A stretch of 64,000 nucleotides of DNA from CAWJMF01 sp963843945 (GCA_963843945.1 CAWJMF010000006.1:496001-560000), one strand, 5' to 3'; shown: positions 17,242-26,726, counted from the first letter of the stretch. Translations and numbers: made by a program. The notes: generated by a model from the letters alone, not told the origin.

Positions 17242-17615
17242 TTGTTGGACGCCGCCTGTTTTTGTCGTCGGCTGCTTTCGCGGTGACGATCGCGGTCGCA
17301 TACTGGCTCGTCGCGCACGAGATCACCGGCACATTTTTGCTCGGGTTCATGGCCTTCGCGCTGTGCGTCATCGCCGGCTACATCATCGTCGCCGAAAAGG
17401 AAGCCGACTTGTGGGGCGATCGCGGCGATGCGACGATGCGGGACGCGGCCGGCCAAATCGTCGGAACGTTCAGCGTTCGATCGCCGCTCCCGTTCTGGTC
17501 GGGTCTCGCCGTGACGGCCGTCTTGCTCGGCCTCGTGATTTCTCCGGTGCTCGCGACGCTCGGCTTGCTCGCGGTGCTCGCCCTCGGCGCCGCATTCATC
17601 CTGCAAAGCCGCTAG
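17238..17615 (+). CDS. ctaF: Cytochrome c oxidase subunit IV, actinobacterial type
   Basis: About 125 residues with four predicted helices in two hairpins, separated by KEADLWGDRGDATMRDAAG. Size, topology and position after subunit I match the actinobacterial subunit IV (CtaF). GTG 17238 overlaps the subunit I stop as GTGA; the open frame upstream of this runs inside ctaD and is not coding. Structural subunit with no cofactor ligands. Sequence similarity is weak, so identification rests mainly on context. Confidence 0.72.
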   Translation: MIVGRRLFLSSAAFAVTIAVAYWLVAHEITGTFLLGFMAFALCVIAGYIIVAEKEADLWGDRGDATMRDAAGQIVGTFSVRSPLPFWSGLAVTAVLLGLVISPVLATLGLLAVLALGAAFILQSR

Positions 17616-17635
17616 CCGGAACGGCGGCGCGCTCG

Positions 17636-18016
17636 TTACGCGCTGGCGGCCATGTGCTCGTCGAAAAGGCGCTGCGCTTCCTTCACTTCGGCCATGTGCC
17701 TTTCGGACCACGCCGACAGCGCGCCAAGCGGCTCGCGTAAGGTCAAGCCGAGCGGCGTCACCGCGTACTCGACGCGGGGCGGAATCACCGCGAACACCGT
17801 CCGCGTCACGAGTCCGTCGCGCTCGAGGTCGCGCAGGGTCTGCGTGAGCATCTTCTGCGAGATTCCGCCGATCGCACGCCGGAGTTCCGTGAAGCGAACC
17901 GGACTCTCGGCTTCGGAGAGCATGCCGACGATCAAGGCCGTCCACTTGTTGGCGATCCGGTCCAGGAGCTCGCGCGCCGGGCACGACCCCGAATAGACTC
18001 CGGGTTCAGTTCCCAT
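17636..18016 (-). CDS. HxlR-family winged-helix transcriptional regulator
   Basis: 126 residues. Conserved features: CPARELLDRIANKWTALIVGML, FTELRRAIGGISQKMLTQTLRDLERDGLVTR and VEYAVTPLG, all typical of HxlR/MarR-like regulators. A cysteine at position 12 (SGSCPARE) sits where many HxlR redox- or electrophile-sensing members carry their reactive Cys. The AT-rich TATAGG hexamer ends six bases before the ATG, so the mRNA may be leaderless. Divergent from the YceI gene, its likely target. Confidence 0.9.
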   Translation of the reverse strand: MGTEPGVYSGSCPARELLDRIANKWTALIVGMLSEAESPVRFTELRRAIGGISQKMLTQTLRDLERDGLVTRTVFAVIPPRVEYAVTPLGLTLREPLGALSAWSERHMAEVKEAQRLFDEHMAASA

Positions 18017-18018
18017 TA

Positions 18019-18044
18019 GGTGCCTATACTACTTTCTGGTGCCT
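18019..18044. promoter_or_regulatory. Direct repeats in the hxlR-yceI divergent promoter
   Basis: GGTGCCT occurs at 18019-18025 and again at 18038-18044 (19-base phasing) immediately before the HxlR start, overlapping its probable -10 region. A regulator dimer binding here would autoregulate and could control the yceI gene. Only two copies are seen, so chance cannot be excluded. Confidence 0.3.
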
Positions 18045-18129
18045 TCTTGCAGACGGTGACCGAGCGTGAAATAGTGACCGAGTATCCCGACGATACCACA
18101 TTTCACTCGAACCGCCAAGGAGAAAACAC

Positions 18130-18672
18130 GTGACCACCGCCTCGACGACCCGACTTTTCAGCATCGACCCCGCGCACACGAGCGCCGAGTTCGTCGTTCG
18201 CCACATGATGATCGCCAAAGTCCGCGGACGCTTCACCGCGCTCGCCGGAAGCATCGAAGCAACCGACGGCGGCCGCGTGCCGACCGCGGTACGTGCCACG
18301 ATCGAGACCGGTTCGATCGCGACGGGCGACGCCCAGCGCGACGGCCACCTCAAGTCGGGCGACTTCTTCGACGTCGAAAAGCACCCGAAGATCGAATTCG
18401 CCAGCACGAAGATCGTCCCGGCCGGCGAGGGCTTCGAAGTGCACGGCGACCTCACCATTCGCGACGTGACGCTACCCGTCGTGCTGCAAGCCACGTACGA
18501 AGGCAGCTCGACCGATCCGTACGGCAACGAGCGCGTCGGTTACGAAGCGCACGGAAAGATCAGCCGCAAGGAATTCGGCTTGCTCTACAACGCAACGCTC
18601 GAGACCGGCGGCGTCGCCATCGGCGACGAAGTCAAAATCGAATTGTCCGTCGAGGGTATCGCGCAAAAATAA
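18130..18672 (+). CDS. YceI-family protein, apparently cytoplasmic
   Basis: 180 residues beginning directly with the barrel (FSIDPAHTSAEFVVRHMMIAKVRG), then SGDFFDVEKHPKIEFAST and GDLTIRDVTLPV, the standard YceI order. There is no signal peptide, unlike the paralogue at 3119-3688. GTG start with AAGGAG eight bases upstream. Divergent from an HxlR regulator, a common pairing for stress-induced YceI genes. Function unproven; family members bind polyisoprenoid or fatty-acid ligands. Confidence 0.92.
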   Translation: MTTASTTRLFSIDPAHTSAEFVVRHMMIAKVRGRFTALAGSIEATDGGRVPTAVRATIETGSIATGDAQRDGHLKSGDFFDVEKHPKIEFASTKIVPAGEGFEVHGDLTIRDVTLPVVLQATYEGSSTDPYGNERVGYEAHGKISRKEFGLLYNATLETGGVAIGDEVKIELSVEGIAQK

Positions 18673-18695
18673 CGCGGAACCTGGTTCCGTCGAGG

Positions 18696-18722
18696 ACCGG
18701 CCGGGCAAAGTTGCCGGCCGGT
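18696..18722. terminator. GC-rich hairpin between convergent genes
   Basis: ACCGGCCGGGCAA pairs with TTGCCGGCCGGT across a two-base loop with a one-base bulge. It lies between the convergent YceI and DUF1697 genes. There is no T-tract on either side, so it may act as a bidirectional transcription barrier or simply protect mRNA ends. Confidence 0.45.
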
Positions 18723-18749
18723 TCCCGGTCGCCTGTGCTCCAACCCTCC

Positions 18750-19310
18750 CTAGCGCGCAGCCGACGCGCCGAACTCGGCGGCGAGAGCCGCGAGCTTGAG
18801 GACCGTGTTCCAGTTCCGCGCAGTCGCCCGCGTCGCGAGCGCGCGTTCGATGACGGCGTTGGTCAGACGCGATTCGCCCATCCCGGCCGGATAGGTCGCG
18901 TAGAGGACGCGTTTTCCGCTCTCGACCCGCTCGGGACCGGTGATGGAGGCCTGCAACGCACTCAGGGCGTTCGCCCGCACGGCGTCTTTGAGCACGATCG
19001 CGAAAAGCCGCGCGGGATCGAAACGCGCTCCGCGCGCGAACGGATTGCGCGCGACCATCTCGCTCCATTCGCGGGCGCTACGGACGAAGTAGCTGGGCCG
19101 ATGGCCGAAGTGCTTCTCGGTTTCGGTTTCAAGCAGCGCTTCGAGGCGTTGGGGAGCGACGGCCTCGCCCCGGAAGACGACGTTCCCGCTGTGCAGAAGG
19201 GTCTGCGGCGCAGCGAAGCCGGTTTGTTCGAGCAGCTCGCGAAGCTCCGCCATGCCGACCTTCGCGTGCCCCCCGACGTTGATTGCCCGCAGCAGCGCGA
19301 TGTAAATCAA
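18750..19310 (-). CDS. DUF1697 family protein
   Basis: About 186 residues, the usual length. Begins IYIALLRAINVGGHAKVGMAEL, followed by LLHSGNVVF and the C-terminal TYPAGMGESRLTNAVIERAL and TARNWNTVLKL, the conserved blocks of DUF1697. The TTG start at 19310 has GGGAG nine bases upstream. Function unknown; probably a small cytoplasmic alpha/beta protein. Divergent from the oxidoreductase gene, 19 bases away. Confidence 0.88.
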   Translation of the reverse strand: MIYIALLRAINVGGHAKVGMAELRELLEQTGFAAPQTLLHSGNVVFRGEAVAPQRLEALLETETEKHFGHRPSYFVRSAREWSEMVARNPFARGARFDPARLFAIVLKDAVRANALSALQASITGPERVESGKRVLYATYPAGMGESRLTNAVIERALATRATARNWNTVLKLAALAAEFGASAAR

Positions 19311-19329
19311 AGTTGAACGCTCCCGGAGA

Positions 19330-20310
19330 ATGACGATGCAAGCCTTGCGATTCGACCGTTTCGGCAACCCCGACGTTCTGCGAATCGAGACCGTACCCGA
19401 TCCGCAGCCCGACGAGACCAACGCCGTGGTCGCCGTTCGCGCTGCGTCGGTCAACCCTTCCGATGTGAGCAACGTGGCCGGCCGCTTCCCGCAGACGACG
19501 CTGCCGCGCACGCCGGGCCGCGACTATGCCGGCGTCGTCATAGCCGGGCCGCCAGAATGGCTCGGCGTCGAAGTATTTGGTACGGGCGACTTTGGTTTCG
19601 CGCACGACGGAACGCACGCGGAGCGCGTCGCAGTTCCGGTCGCGAGCCTGCGGCGTAAGCCGGCCACGTTGAGCCACACGCAAGCCGCCTCGCTCGGCGT
19701 GACGTTCTTCGCGAGCTGGATCGGTGTCGTCGAATACGCCCAATTGAAGTCAGCTGAAACGCTTGCCGTCATCGGCGCAAACGGCGGCGTCGGCAACGCG
19801 GCGGCGCAGATCGGCCGCTGGCTCGGCGCGCGCGTCATCGGCGTCGACCGGTTTGCGCCGGAGCCTGAGTCGCCAGGCGCGAAGCTCTTCGACCGTTTCG
19901 TGACCGCGGCGGGACCGGACGCCACGGCGGCCGTCCGCGACTGGAGCGGCGGACGCGGCGTCGACGTCGTGCTCAACGCCGTCGGCGGTCCGACCTTCGA
20001 GCCGGCGCTCAAAATGTTGGCCCACCGCGGCCGAATGGCGCTGCTCGCGTCGCCGGGCGAGCGCCGCGAAGGTTTCGACTTGGTCGATTTCTACCATAAC
20101 GAAAGCCAGCTTTTCGGCCTCGACACGTTGAAGCGTGACGCAACCGCTGCCGCCTTGGTGCTCGAAGCGCTCGCGCCCGGATTCGAGCAAGGCGCGCTGC
20201 TCGCGCCGCAGATTGCACGCGTCGAGCCCCTGAAGCGTGGCGCCGATGCGTATCGTTCCGTCGTCGCGGGCAGCCCTGGCCGCGTCGTGATCTCGCCCGG
20301 TCAGCCATGA
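19330..20310 (+). CDS. MDR-family NADPH:quinone oxidoreductase-like protein
   Basis: 326 residues. GroES-like N-terminal domain (VNPSDVSNVAG, TPGRDYAGVV) and a Rossmann domain with VIGANGGVGNAAAQIGRWLGARVIGV near residue 150. No zinc ligands, so it belongs to the zinc-independent quinone-oxidoreductase branch of the medium-chain dehydrogenases. Likely reduces quinones, enones or similar electrophiles with NADPH. ATGA overlap with the following acetyltransferase. Confidence 0.88.
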   Translation: MTMQALRFDRFGNPDVLRIETVPDPQPDETNAVVAVRAASVNPSDVSNVAGRFPQTTLPRTPGRDYAGVVIAGPPEWLGVEVFGTGDFGFAHDGTHAERVAVPVASLRRKPATLSHTQAASLGVTFFASWIGVVEYAQLKSAETLAVIGANGGVGNAAAQIGRWLGARVIGVDRFAPEPESPGAKLFDRFVTAAGPDATAAVRDWSGGRGVDVVLNAVGGPTFEPALKMLAHRGRMALLASPGERREGFDLVDFYHNESQLFGLDTLKRDATAAALVLEALAPGFEQGALLAPQIARVEPLKRGADAYRSVVAGSPGRVVISPGQP

Positions 20311-20810
20311 GCGCAACGCCGAACGGGCCGTTGGCAAACGGGCCGTTGACGATCAGGCGTGCGACGGTGAACGATGCGGCGGAGCTGGCTCGCATGCGCG
20401 CGGCCTCGACGTTCGAGCGTCACGGTGGCGACGCGGTCGCCGCGGCCGCGTACGAAAAGCAATGCGCCGCGTTCTTCGCTGCGGAACTCGCTCGCGGGGA
20501 GTCGTTTCTGCGCTCGTGGATCGCGCAGCGCGACGGCGCCGTCGTTGGGGGCGCGTCGCTCACGCTCGTTCCGACTTTACCGCGCTTCGGCAGCGCGTTC
20601 GAGGGAAGCGACGGACGCATTCGCGACGTATACGTCATCCCGGCGTTTCGGCGGAGCGGGATCGCGCGGGCGCTGATGCAGGTCGTGCTCGCCGAGGCGG
20701 CGGCCGCGGGCGTCGATCGTCTCTCCCTCGGCTCATCCAAGATGGGATGGGAACTGTACCGTTCGCTCGGCTTCGTCCCGAAGGCCGACGAGATGGTCTA
20801 CGAGCCCTGA
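20307..20810 (+). CDS. GNAT-family N-acetyltransferase
   Basis: 167 residues. The fold order is clear: LTIRRATVNDAAELARMR at the start, IRDVYVIPAFRRSGIARALM as the acetyl-CoA binding motif A, and LGSSKMGWELYRSLGFVP near the end. Translationally coupled to the upstream oxidoreductase. The first twelve residues are encoded by a short direct repeat (AACGGGCCGTTG twice, 20327-20349). Substrate unknown. Confidence 0.9.
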   Translation: MSATPNGPLANGPLTIRRATVNDAAELARMRAASTFERHGGDAVAAAAYEKQCAAFFAAELARGESFLRSWIAQRDGAVVGGASLTLVPTLPRFGSAFEGSDGRIRDVYVIPAFRRSGIARALMQVVLAEAAAAGVDRLSLGSSKMGWELYRSLGFVPKADEMVYEP

Positions 20811-20819
20811 CGACCGCGA

Positions 20820-21566
20820 CTACTTCGTCTGCGCGGGACCCAACTCGAATTCGTAGGCCGCGTAGGCCGAAAACGTATTGTCGCCGTGAAAACCGCGGCC
20901 GGCGGAAAAGAGGATTGCGTGATCGGCTCCGATTTGGGACGTCACGCCCACGTTGGCGGCAGTCATCGCACTGCCGCCGGCGGTTTGCGCGCCTTGGTGG
21001 TAGAGCTCCGCGCCGACCATCGTCGCGGGCGAGATCGAACGCTCGAGCGTCGCGCCGATAAATCCGTAGTTCTGCCGGCCAGATCCCGCGTTGAGGTAGA
21101 CGCCGCCTCCGCCGAAGGCCGTCCAAGGACCCCAGCTCTTTTGCAACCAGAGCGGCAAGAAGGTCACCACGTGACCGCCGTCCGACGGAATCTGGACGCT
21201 CGGATAAAACGAGATCTGCGGCCAGCCGCCGGCCTCCTGAACGAAGCGGGTCTTGATGCCGAACTCGGTCGTTCCGTAGCCGTAAGTCGCGCCGCCCCCG
21301 GAGTCGTCGCGGTCCAAGGGAAGCGAGATCGAGACTTGCACGTTCGGCATCGCGCCGTAGTTGAATTCCGCAAAGGGAAGACCGGCGGCCACGACCCCGC
21401 AGCATTCGTTTTCGTATTGCAGTCCGGTATAGATTTCCCAGTTGCGGTAGTCGGTCGGTACCGGATCGTCGGTGACGTACGGCGGTCCCGCGTTCGCGGG
21501 CGAGGGGCGAAAGGTCGCAACGGCTGCGAGCAAGATCGCGAGAGCGCATCGCAGCACGGATGGCAT
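20820..21566 (-). CDS. Outer-membrane beta-barrel-like protein
   Basis: About 248 residues after choosing ATG 21566, which gives the signal peptide VLRCALAILLAAVATFRPSPANA. The mature protein starts GPPYVTDDPVPTDYRNWEIY, a pattern seen in MetA-like/transporter-type barrels, followed by amphipathic strands (VQVSISLPL, FGIKTRFV, YGFIGATLERS). C-terminus FSAYAAYEFELGPAQTK lacks a perfect terminal Phe. Possibly a small-molecule channel. Alternative ATG at 21638 only lengthens the signal region. Confidence 0.7.
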   Translation of the reverse strand: MPSVLRCALAILLAAVATFRPSPANAGPPYVTDDPVPTDYRNWEIYTGLQYENECCGVVAAGLPFAEFNYGAMPNVQVSISLPLDRDDSGGGATYGYGTTEFGIKTRFVQEAGGWPQISFYPSVQIPSDGGHVVTFLPLWLQKSWGPWTAFGGGGVYLNAGSGRQNYGFIGATLERSISPATMVGAELYHQGAQTAGGSAMTAANVGVTSQIGADHAILFSAGRGFHGDNTFSAYAAYEFELGPAQTK

Positions 21567-21717
21567 GAAGCGCGCAATGTGCGGTTGCGCCCGGACACTC
21601 CTTGGCCGTTTTAACCACCCGGAAAGTGCTGCGTTCATCGGGGATTCACATTAACGTGAACGTGAAGCCGGGCGCGGCCCTCTTAAAGCGGCGTTAAGTT
21701 CCATCGGTTAGCGTCGG

Positions 21718-24576
21718 ATGGCCGGCGCCTCTTCGAGGCCGGCGGCTTTCTTGCGCTTCGTCCGGAGAACGCTTTTGAAGACGCGACTAGCTCGCATCGC
21801 TTGCACCCTCGCCGCGATGCTCTTGCTCTTCCCGGCCCTGCCCGCGCACTCGCAATCCGCCACAGGCTCCGTCCAAGGGGTCATCGTCGATCAAGTCAAC
21901 GGGCTGCCCATCGCGGGAGCGGCGATCTCGCTGTTTCAGGGCGACAACGTCGTCGCTTCGGCGAAAACGAACGCGCAGGGCGTTTTTAAGCTGGATTCGG
22001 TCACCCCGGGGCTCTACACGATCACCATCGCGGCGACCGGCTACCTTACCTCGCGGTCGCAATCCTTCGCGGTGCTTGCGAACGCGACGGCGGGGGTCAA
22101 CCTGGCGGTCAGCCGAGCGACGCAACAGCAAGAAACCGGCCAGCTCAGAACGATCGGCACGGTGAGCGCGTCCACCACCGGCTCGTTGGCCTCGACCACG
22201 AACATCACAAACACCGTCGACCCCGTGCTCGTCCAAAAGGAAAATTACATCGGTTTCGGTCTCGCCTTGGCTCGTTTGCCCGGCGTAAACTCGACGGGTC
22301 TTTCTTCGTCGGTCTCGGACGACCAGTCGCTCGACATTCGCGGGCTCGGCTCGTCGGAGACGGCGACGCTGCTGGACGGACACCCGGTCGGGCCGCAGGG
22401 CGTCTATCCTGCGAACGGCGGCGGAAGCTTCCCCTCGAGCTTCAACTTCGCGGACTCGCCGATCTTCGGATTGAGCAAGGTCACGGTCACCTTCGGTTCG
22501 GGCGCGACCGGCCTGTACGGCGTCGACGCCATCGGCGGTACGATCGACATTCAGACCATGAACCCGACGCTCAAGCCGACCGCGAACTTTTGGCAAGCCG
22601 TCGGCGACCAAGGCCGGCTGCAAACGGCGTTCGACGCGACCGGGACCGCCGGCCGCTTCTCGTACGCCGTCGCCGCGGGCACGGAGGGAACGTACGGCAT
22701 GTTCCCGCCCGGCCTCGTCACGCAGACGGGCCGCCCCAACAACAACCAAAACGCGAACCACGGGGGTGCCTGTTTGGGCACGACGGACCCCGTCACCGGC
22801 AACTTCATCCCGGACGTCTCGCTCTGTAACACGATGCTCAACACCTACAGCGTGAGTCAGAATTCGGTGATCAAGGCGGGTCTCGCGAAGCTCGCCTACA
22901 ATTTGTCGCCGAACACCAAGTTCACGACGACGCTGTATTCCTCGGGACAACAATCGGATTCGACCGGAAACGGCGACAACGATAACATCCCGTACGATAC
23001 GCGCCTCGCGCAGATCCAGCAAAATCCCGGAGACTGCGCGCTACCGGGTGGCAGCTCGACCTCGGGCTATCTCGTCACGACCGCTCCGAACGTGAACTCG
23101 TGTTACTCGGCGCAGCAGTACGCGCAAGCGTCTTACGGCCCGTACGGTGGCGGCGCCGATCGGAACCGCGGCACGACGATGTCGGACTACAACTTCAACC
23201 TGCAGAGCGTCAGCGGCAAGAACACGATTATCGCCGACGGCTACTACAACTACTACAAATATTACAAGAGCTCGGAAGAAGCGAGCGGTCTCGACCCGAC
23301 CGGGACGATGTATACCGGCACGCAGTTCTCGCAGTGGGTCAATACCCAAGGCTACCTGCTGGCCGACGACTTCCAGAACGAGAACAGCGATTTCGGCCTC
23401 GGTTACTTCGGCCAGTACCAGCACGATTCGCGCCTCGACTACAACGTCGCGGGGCAGGGGCTCTACAGCTGGGAGAATCCGGAGAGCACGCACTACAACA
23501 GCGGCTTTCTGAAGGGCTCCATGCAGTTCAACAACATGATTTCGGGCTACGCGAACCTTTGGGTCAAGAGCGACTCGGTCATCGGCGATACGAACTTCGA
23601 CCCGCGGCTCTCGCTGGTCATCCGCCCCGACTCGAACGATGTGTTCCGCCTGACCTACGGACATTCGACCGGTGACCCCGCCGCCGAGCTGAAGTTTGCC
23701 GGAGCCCCGCAAATCAACGGCAATCCGTCGAGCCTCAATCCGTCCTGCACCCCGTACAACGACATCGGCTCGGCCGGTAACCCGAACATCAAAGCCGAAG
23801 CGGCGAACGACTACGAGATCGGTTACGCGCACCGCTTCCAAGGCGACTCCTCGATTGGGGTCAACGCGTATTACACGTACGTCGGCAACCAGATCTTCTC
23901 GGCGAGCGAGCCGCTGACCCAATACGGCGCGGTTCCGATTTCGGAAACGCTGTTGGCGGGATACGCAGCGAAGATCGGAAGCGTCTGCCCGGGCGTCAAT
24001 CCGGCAGTCCCGTCGAGCGTCATTCCCTTCCTCTCGATCTCGACCGCATACAACGCGCTGAGCGCGGTCTCCAAGGGTATCGAACTGACCGGACGGCAGC
24101 GGTTGAGCCGTCATTGGTACTTCGACTATTCGTACAACCTGCAGTCGGTCACGCAAAACGGCGTGAACGAGAACATCCTCTCGAACAATCCGTTCATCAT
24201 CAACGGCGGCCAAGTGGAAGGGGTACCGCTCAACCAGGGGACCGCCGGAGTCGACTACGCGAACGGCGGGCTCGAAGCGCGAATGGACGGCTACGTCGTC
24301 GGCAACAACAATCCGTCGAGCCGGCCCGGGTACAACACGTGGAACGGGTTCGTTTCGTATGCGATGCCGCGCGGTCTCACGTTCAATCTCGGCGTGCAGA
24401 ACATGTTTAACCAGGCCTCGCAGATGTACGGCTACCTCGGGCACGCGCCGTTGATCCCGGAGAATCATTACTTCAACGACACGACGTCGATCCAACAGTA
24501 CCTGAGCACCGGATCGAACGAGCAGTTCGGGCTCGCGACGCGTTCGTTTCTGTTCACGGCGAACTTCCACATCTGA
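21718..24576 (+). CDS. TonB-dependent receptor with N-terminal carboxypeptidase-regulatory-like domain
   Basis: 952 residues. Signal peptide up to about residue 45 (LPAHS), then a CarboxypepD_reg-like beta-sandwich (GSVQGVIVDQVNGLPIAGAAISL), a plug domain (DQSLDIRGLGSSETATLLDGHPV; GATGLYGVDAIGGTIDI) and a long Tyr/Asn-rich barrel ending SFLFTANFHI. Typical size for the family. Takes up a siderophore, vitamin, carbohydrate or peptide using TonB energy; the ligand cannot be read. An OmpR/sensor-kinase pair follows within 50 bases and may control it. No Shine-Dalgarno is clear at ATG 21718; an in-frame ATG at 21817 is too late for the signal peptide. Confidence 0.92.
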   Translation: MAGASSRPAAFLRFVRRTLLKTRLARIACTLAAMLLLFPALPAHSQSATGSVQGVIVDQVNGLPIAGAAISLFQGDNVVASAKTNAQGVFKLDSVTPGLYTITIAATGYLTSRSQSFAVLANATAGVNLAVSRATQQQETGQLRTIGTVSASTTGSLASTTNITNTVDPVLVQKENYIGFGLALARLPGVNSTGLSSSVSDDQSLDIRGLGSSETATLLDGHPVGPQGVYPANGGGSFPSSFNFADSPIFGLSKVTVTFGSGATGLYGVDAIGGTIDIQTMNPTLKPTANFWQAVGDQGRLQTAFDATGTAGRFSYAVAAGTEGTYGMFPPGLVTQTGRPNNNQNANHGGACLGTTDPVTGNFIPDVSLCNTMLNTYSVSQNSVIKAGLAKLAYNLSPNTKFTTTLYSSGQQSDSTGNGDNDNIPYDTRLAQIQQNPGDCALPGGSSTSGYLVTTAPNVNSCYSAQQYAQASYGPYGGGADRNRGTTMSDYNFNLQSVSGKNTIIADGYYNYYKYYKSSEEASGLDPTGTMYTGTQFSQWVNTQGYLLADDFQNENSDFGLGYFGQYQHDSRLDYNVAGQGLYSWENPESTHYNSGFLKGSMQFNNMISGYANLWVKSDSVIGDTNFDPRLSLVIRPDSNDVFRLTYGHSTGDPAAELKFAGAPQINGNPSSLNPSCTPYNDIGSAGNPNIKAEAANDYEIGYAHRFQGDSSIGVNAYYTYVGNQIFSASEPLTQYGAVPISETLLAGYAAKIGSVCPGVNPAVPSSVIPFLSISTAYNALSAVSKGIELTGRQRLSRHWYFDYSYNLQSVTQNGVNENILSNNPFIINGGQVEGVPLNQGTAGVDYANGGLEARMDGYVVGNNNPSSRPGYNTWNGFVSYAMPRGLTFNLGVQNMFNQASQMYGYLGHAPLIPENHYFNDTTSIQQYLSTGSNEQFGLATRSFLFTANFHI

Positions 24577-24621
24577 TCCGGTTCGGAAGTAATCGCAGGC
24601 CCCGATTCGAATGAGCGCCCG

Positions 24622-25305
24622 GTGAAGATCCTAGTCGTCGAGGACGACGTTCGTCTGGCCGAGGTCCTGCGGCGCGGGCTGTCCGAAAGCGGACACGCCG
24701 TCGACGTCGAGTACGACGGCGTTCGCGGCGAAGCGGCCGCCCTCGGCGCGCGGCACGACGCGATCGTTCTCGACATCATGCTCCCGCGGCGCGACGGTCT
24801 CTCCCTCGTCCGGGAAATGCGCAAACGCGCCGTTCGCACCCCGGTGCTGCTGCTGACCTCACGCGATACGACCGAGGATACGATCGCCGGGCTCGACGCG
24901 GGCGCCGACGATTACCTGCGCAAGCCGTTCATTTTCCGCGAGCTCGATGCACGCTTGCGTTCGATCACGCGCCGCTTCGACACGCAGCCGCATCGGGAGT
25001 TACGCCGGGGGGACGTGACGCTCGACTTGGCTTCGCGGCAGGTTTTTCGGGGACGCGAAGCGATCCCGTTGACCGCCCGCGAGACGGCCTTTCTCGAATA
25101 CTTCATGGTGAACGCGGGATTGCTGGTGACTCGGCCGATGATCGAGGACGCCCTGTGGGAGCCCGGCCGCGAAACCGAATCGAACGTCATCGAAGTGTAC
25201 GTCCGGCGGCTGCGCGCCAAGCTCTCGCCCACGGGCGAACCGAGCCTCATTCACACGATTCGCGGAGCCGGTTATCGCTTCGGGGACGCGGCCCGACATC
25301 CTTAA
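24622..25305 (+). CDS. OmpR/PhoB-family response regulator
   Basis: 227 residues: receiver with acidic pocket EDD (8-9), phospho-acceptor D51 (IVLDIMLPRRDG), switch Thr/Ser in LLTSRD and Lys in RKPF; then a winged-helix effector (LTARETAFLEYF, NVIEVYVRRLRAKL, IHTIRGAGYRFG). GTG start. Paired with the sensor kinase downstream. Likely controls the adjacent TonB receptor or a remote regulon. Confidence 0.94.
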   Translation: MKILVVEDDVRLAEVLRRGLSESGHAVDVEYDGVRGEAAALGARHDAIVLDIMLPRRDGLSLVREMRKRAVRTPVLLLTSRDTTEDTIAGLDAGADDYLRKPFIFRELDARLRSITRRFDTQPHRELRRGDVTLDLASRQVFRGREAIPLTARETAFLEYFMVNAGLLVTRPMIEDALWEPGRETESNVIEVYVRRLRAKLSPTGEPSLIHTIRGAGYRFGDAARHP

Positions 25306-25327
25306 TCCGGCGACGCTGCGCGGGCGC

Positions 25328-26683
25328 TTGAGCCTGGCTTACGCCTCGGCGCTCATCTTGGCGCTCGTGGCGTTCGCGCTGGCCGCGGTCGCGGTCGTCG
25401 ACCGGGCGCAGCGCAGCGCCCTCGACGCGCAGCTGGAAGCGACGGCAAATGCCTTACGCGTCGTCGGCGACGCCCGCAAGGGCCCCTTGACCGTCGACGC
25501 GGAGGATCGCGCCCAATTTCAAACGATCGTCGATTCGAAGGCCGACGCCGCGATCGTCGGCCAAGACGGCTCCGTCCTGGTCACGAGCGACGACCGTATC
25601 GCTCCCGCACTCGTCCCGCTCGTGCGCAACGGCGAGTCCGCGCTGCAGACGGCGCGCGGACCGGACGGCCGCGAACTGCGCGTCTACGCCGAGCCGATCG
25701 TCATCAAGGGCAAAGTCGTCGGAAGCGCGCTGACCTGGAGCGACACCGGACTCATCGGCGCGCTCGACCGCAGCGTCGCCGCTGCCTTCGCGATCGCGAT
25801 CCCGCTCATCGCAGCCATCGCCGTCGTCGGCGGGGCCGAGATCGCGCGCCGCGGGCTCGCTCCACTCGACCGAATCGCGACCGTCGCCTCCGAGATCGAA
25901 GCTCGGGATCTTTCGCGGCGGCTCGCGCTCCCCGCCCGCAACGACGAACTCGGCCGGCTGAGCGCGACCTTCGACCGGATGCTGGACCGCCTGCAAAGCG
26001 CCTTCGATCGCGAACGGCGTTTTACCGGCGACGCCTCGCACGAACTGCGCGCGCCGCTCTCAGTGATCCGCGCGGAGGCCGATCTGGCCCTGCGCACCGA
26101 GCGCGCGCCCGAAGAATACCGCCGCGCGCTCGAAACCATCGCGACCGAAGCAGACGCGCTCGAAACGCTGACCCGCGACCTGCTGGCCGCCGCGCGCAGC
26201 GCGAACGACGCGGAGGACGTGCGCGGCCCGGTCGACCTTTCGGCCGTCGCGACGACCGTCGCCGAGCGCGTCGGCGTCATCGCGGGCACGCGGCGCGTGC
26301 GCGTCGGCTGCGCCAACGGCGAAGCTGCCCTCATCGAAGCCAATCGCGCGTTGATCGAGCGCGCCGTGCTGAGCGTCCTTCACAACGCACTCAAGTATGC
26401 GCCGGAAACGGGCTGCGTCGAGATCCGCGTTTCGGGGGATCGGCCCGAGCCGGAACTTACCATCAGCGACGACGGTCCCGGCTTTTCGCAAGCGGCGCTC
26501 CGGCACGGCTTCGAGCGCTTTTGGCGCGACGACGAATCGCGCGCGCGCGACGGCAACGGGTTGGGACTTTCGCTAGCCAAGACGATCGTCGAACGCTACG
26601 GCGGCACGATCGCGCTTTCGAACGCCGAACCGCACGGCGCGGTCGTGCGCATGCGCTTCGCGCGCCGTCTCAACGGTCTCTGA
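25328..26683 (+). CDS. Sensor histidine kinase
   Basis: 451 residues from TTG 25328. TM1 (about 3-25), an extracytoplasmic sensor of about 120 residues, TM2 (about 148-172), HAMP (LAPLDRIATVASEIEARDLS), HisKA with H238 in ASHELRAPLSVIRAEADLAL, and HATPase with N box HNALKYAP, G1 DDGPGF and G2 GNGLGLSLAKTIVERYGG. The frame is open upstream without a standard start codon; a CTG at 25316 (LRGRLSL) would also fit kinases of this type. Partner of the preceding regulator. Confidence 0.93.
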   Translation: MSLAYASALILALVAFALAAVAVVDRAQRSALDAQLEATANALRVVGDARKGPLTVDAEDRAQFQTIVDSKADAAIVGQDGSVLVTSDDRIAPALVPLVRNGESALQTARGPDGRELRVYAEPIVIKGKVVGSALTWSDTGLIGALDRSVAAAFAIAIPLIAAIAVVGGAEIARRGLAPLDRIATVASEIEARDLSRRLALPARNDELGRLSATFDRMLDRLQSAFDRERRFTGDASHELRAPLSVIRAEADLALRTERAPEEYRRALETIATEADALETLTRDLLAAARSANDAEDVRGPVDLSAVATTVAERVGVIAGTRRVRVGCANGEAALIEANRALIERAVLSVLHNALKYAPETGCVEIRVSGDRPEPELTISDDGPGFSQAALRHGFERFWRDDESRARDGNGLGLSLAKTIVERYGGTIALSNAEPHGAVVRMRFARRLNGL

Positions 26684-26726
26684 AGCCGCGCAGCGTCAGC
26701 TGCCGTCGGGATACCCTACGGTCCGG

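Noticed and set aside
20327..20349. Direct repeat at the acetyltransferase start as a regulatory element
   Set aside because: Two 12-base copies lie inside the coding region and are best explained as slippage.
23041..24570. 509-residue minus-strand frame opposite the TonB receptor
   Set aside because: Composition-driven open frame; the plus strand carries a complete, recognisable receptor.
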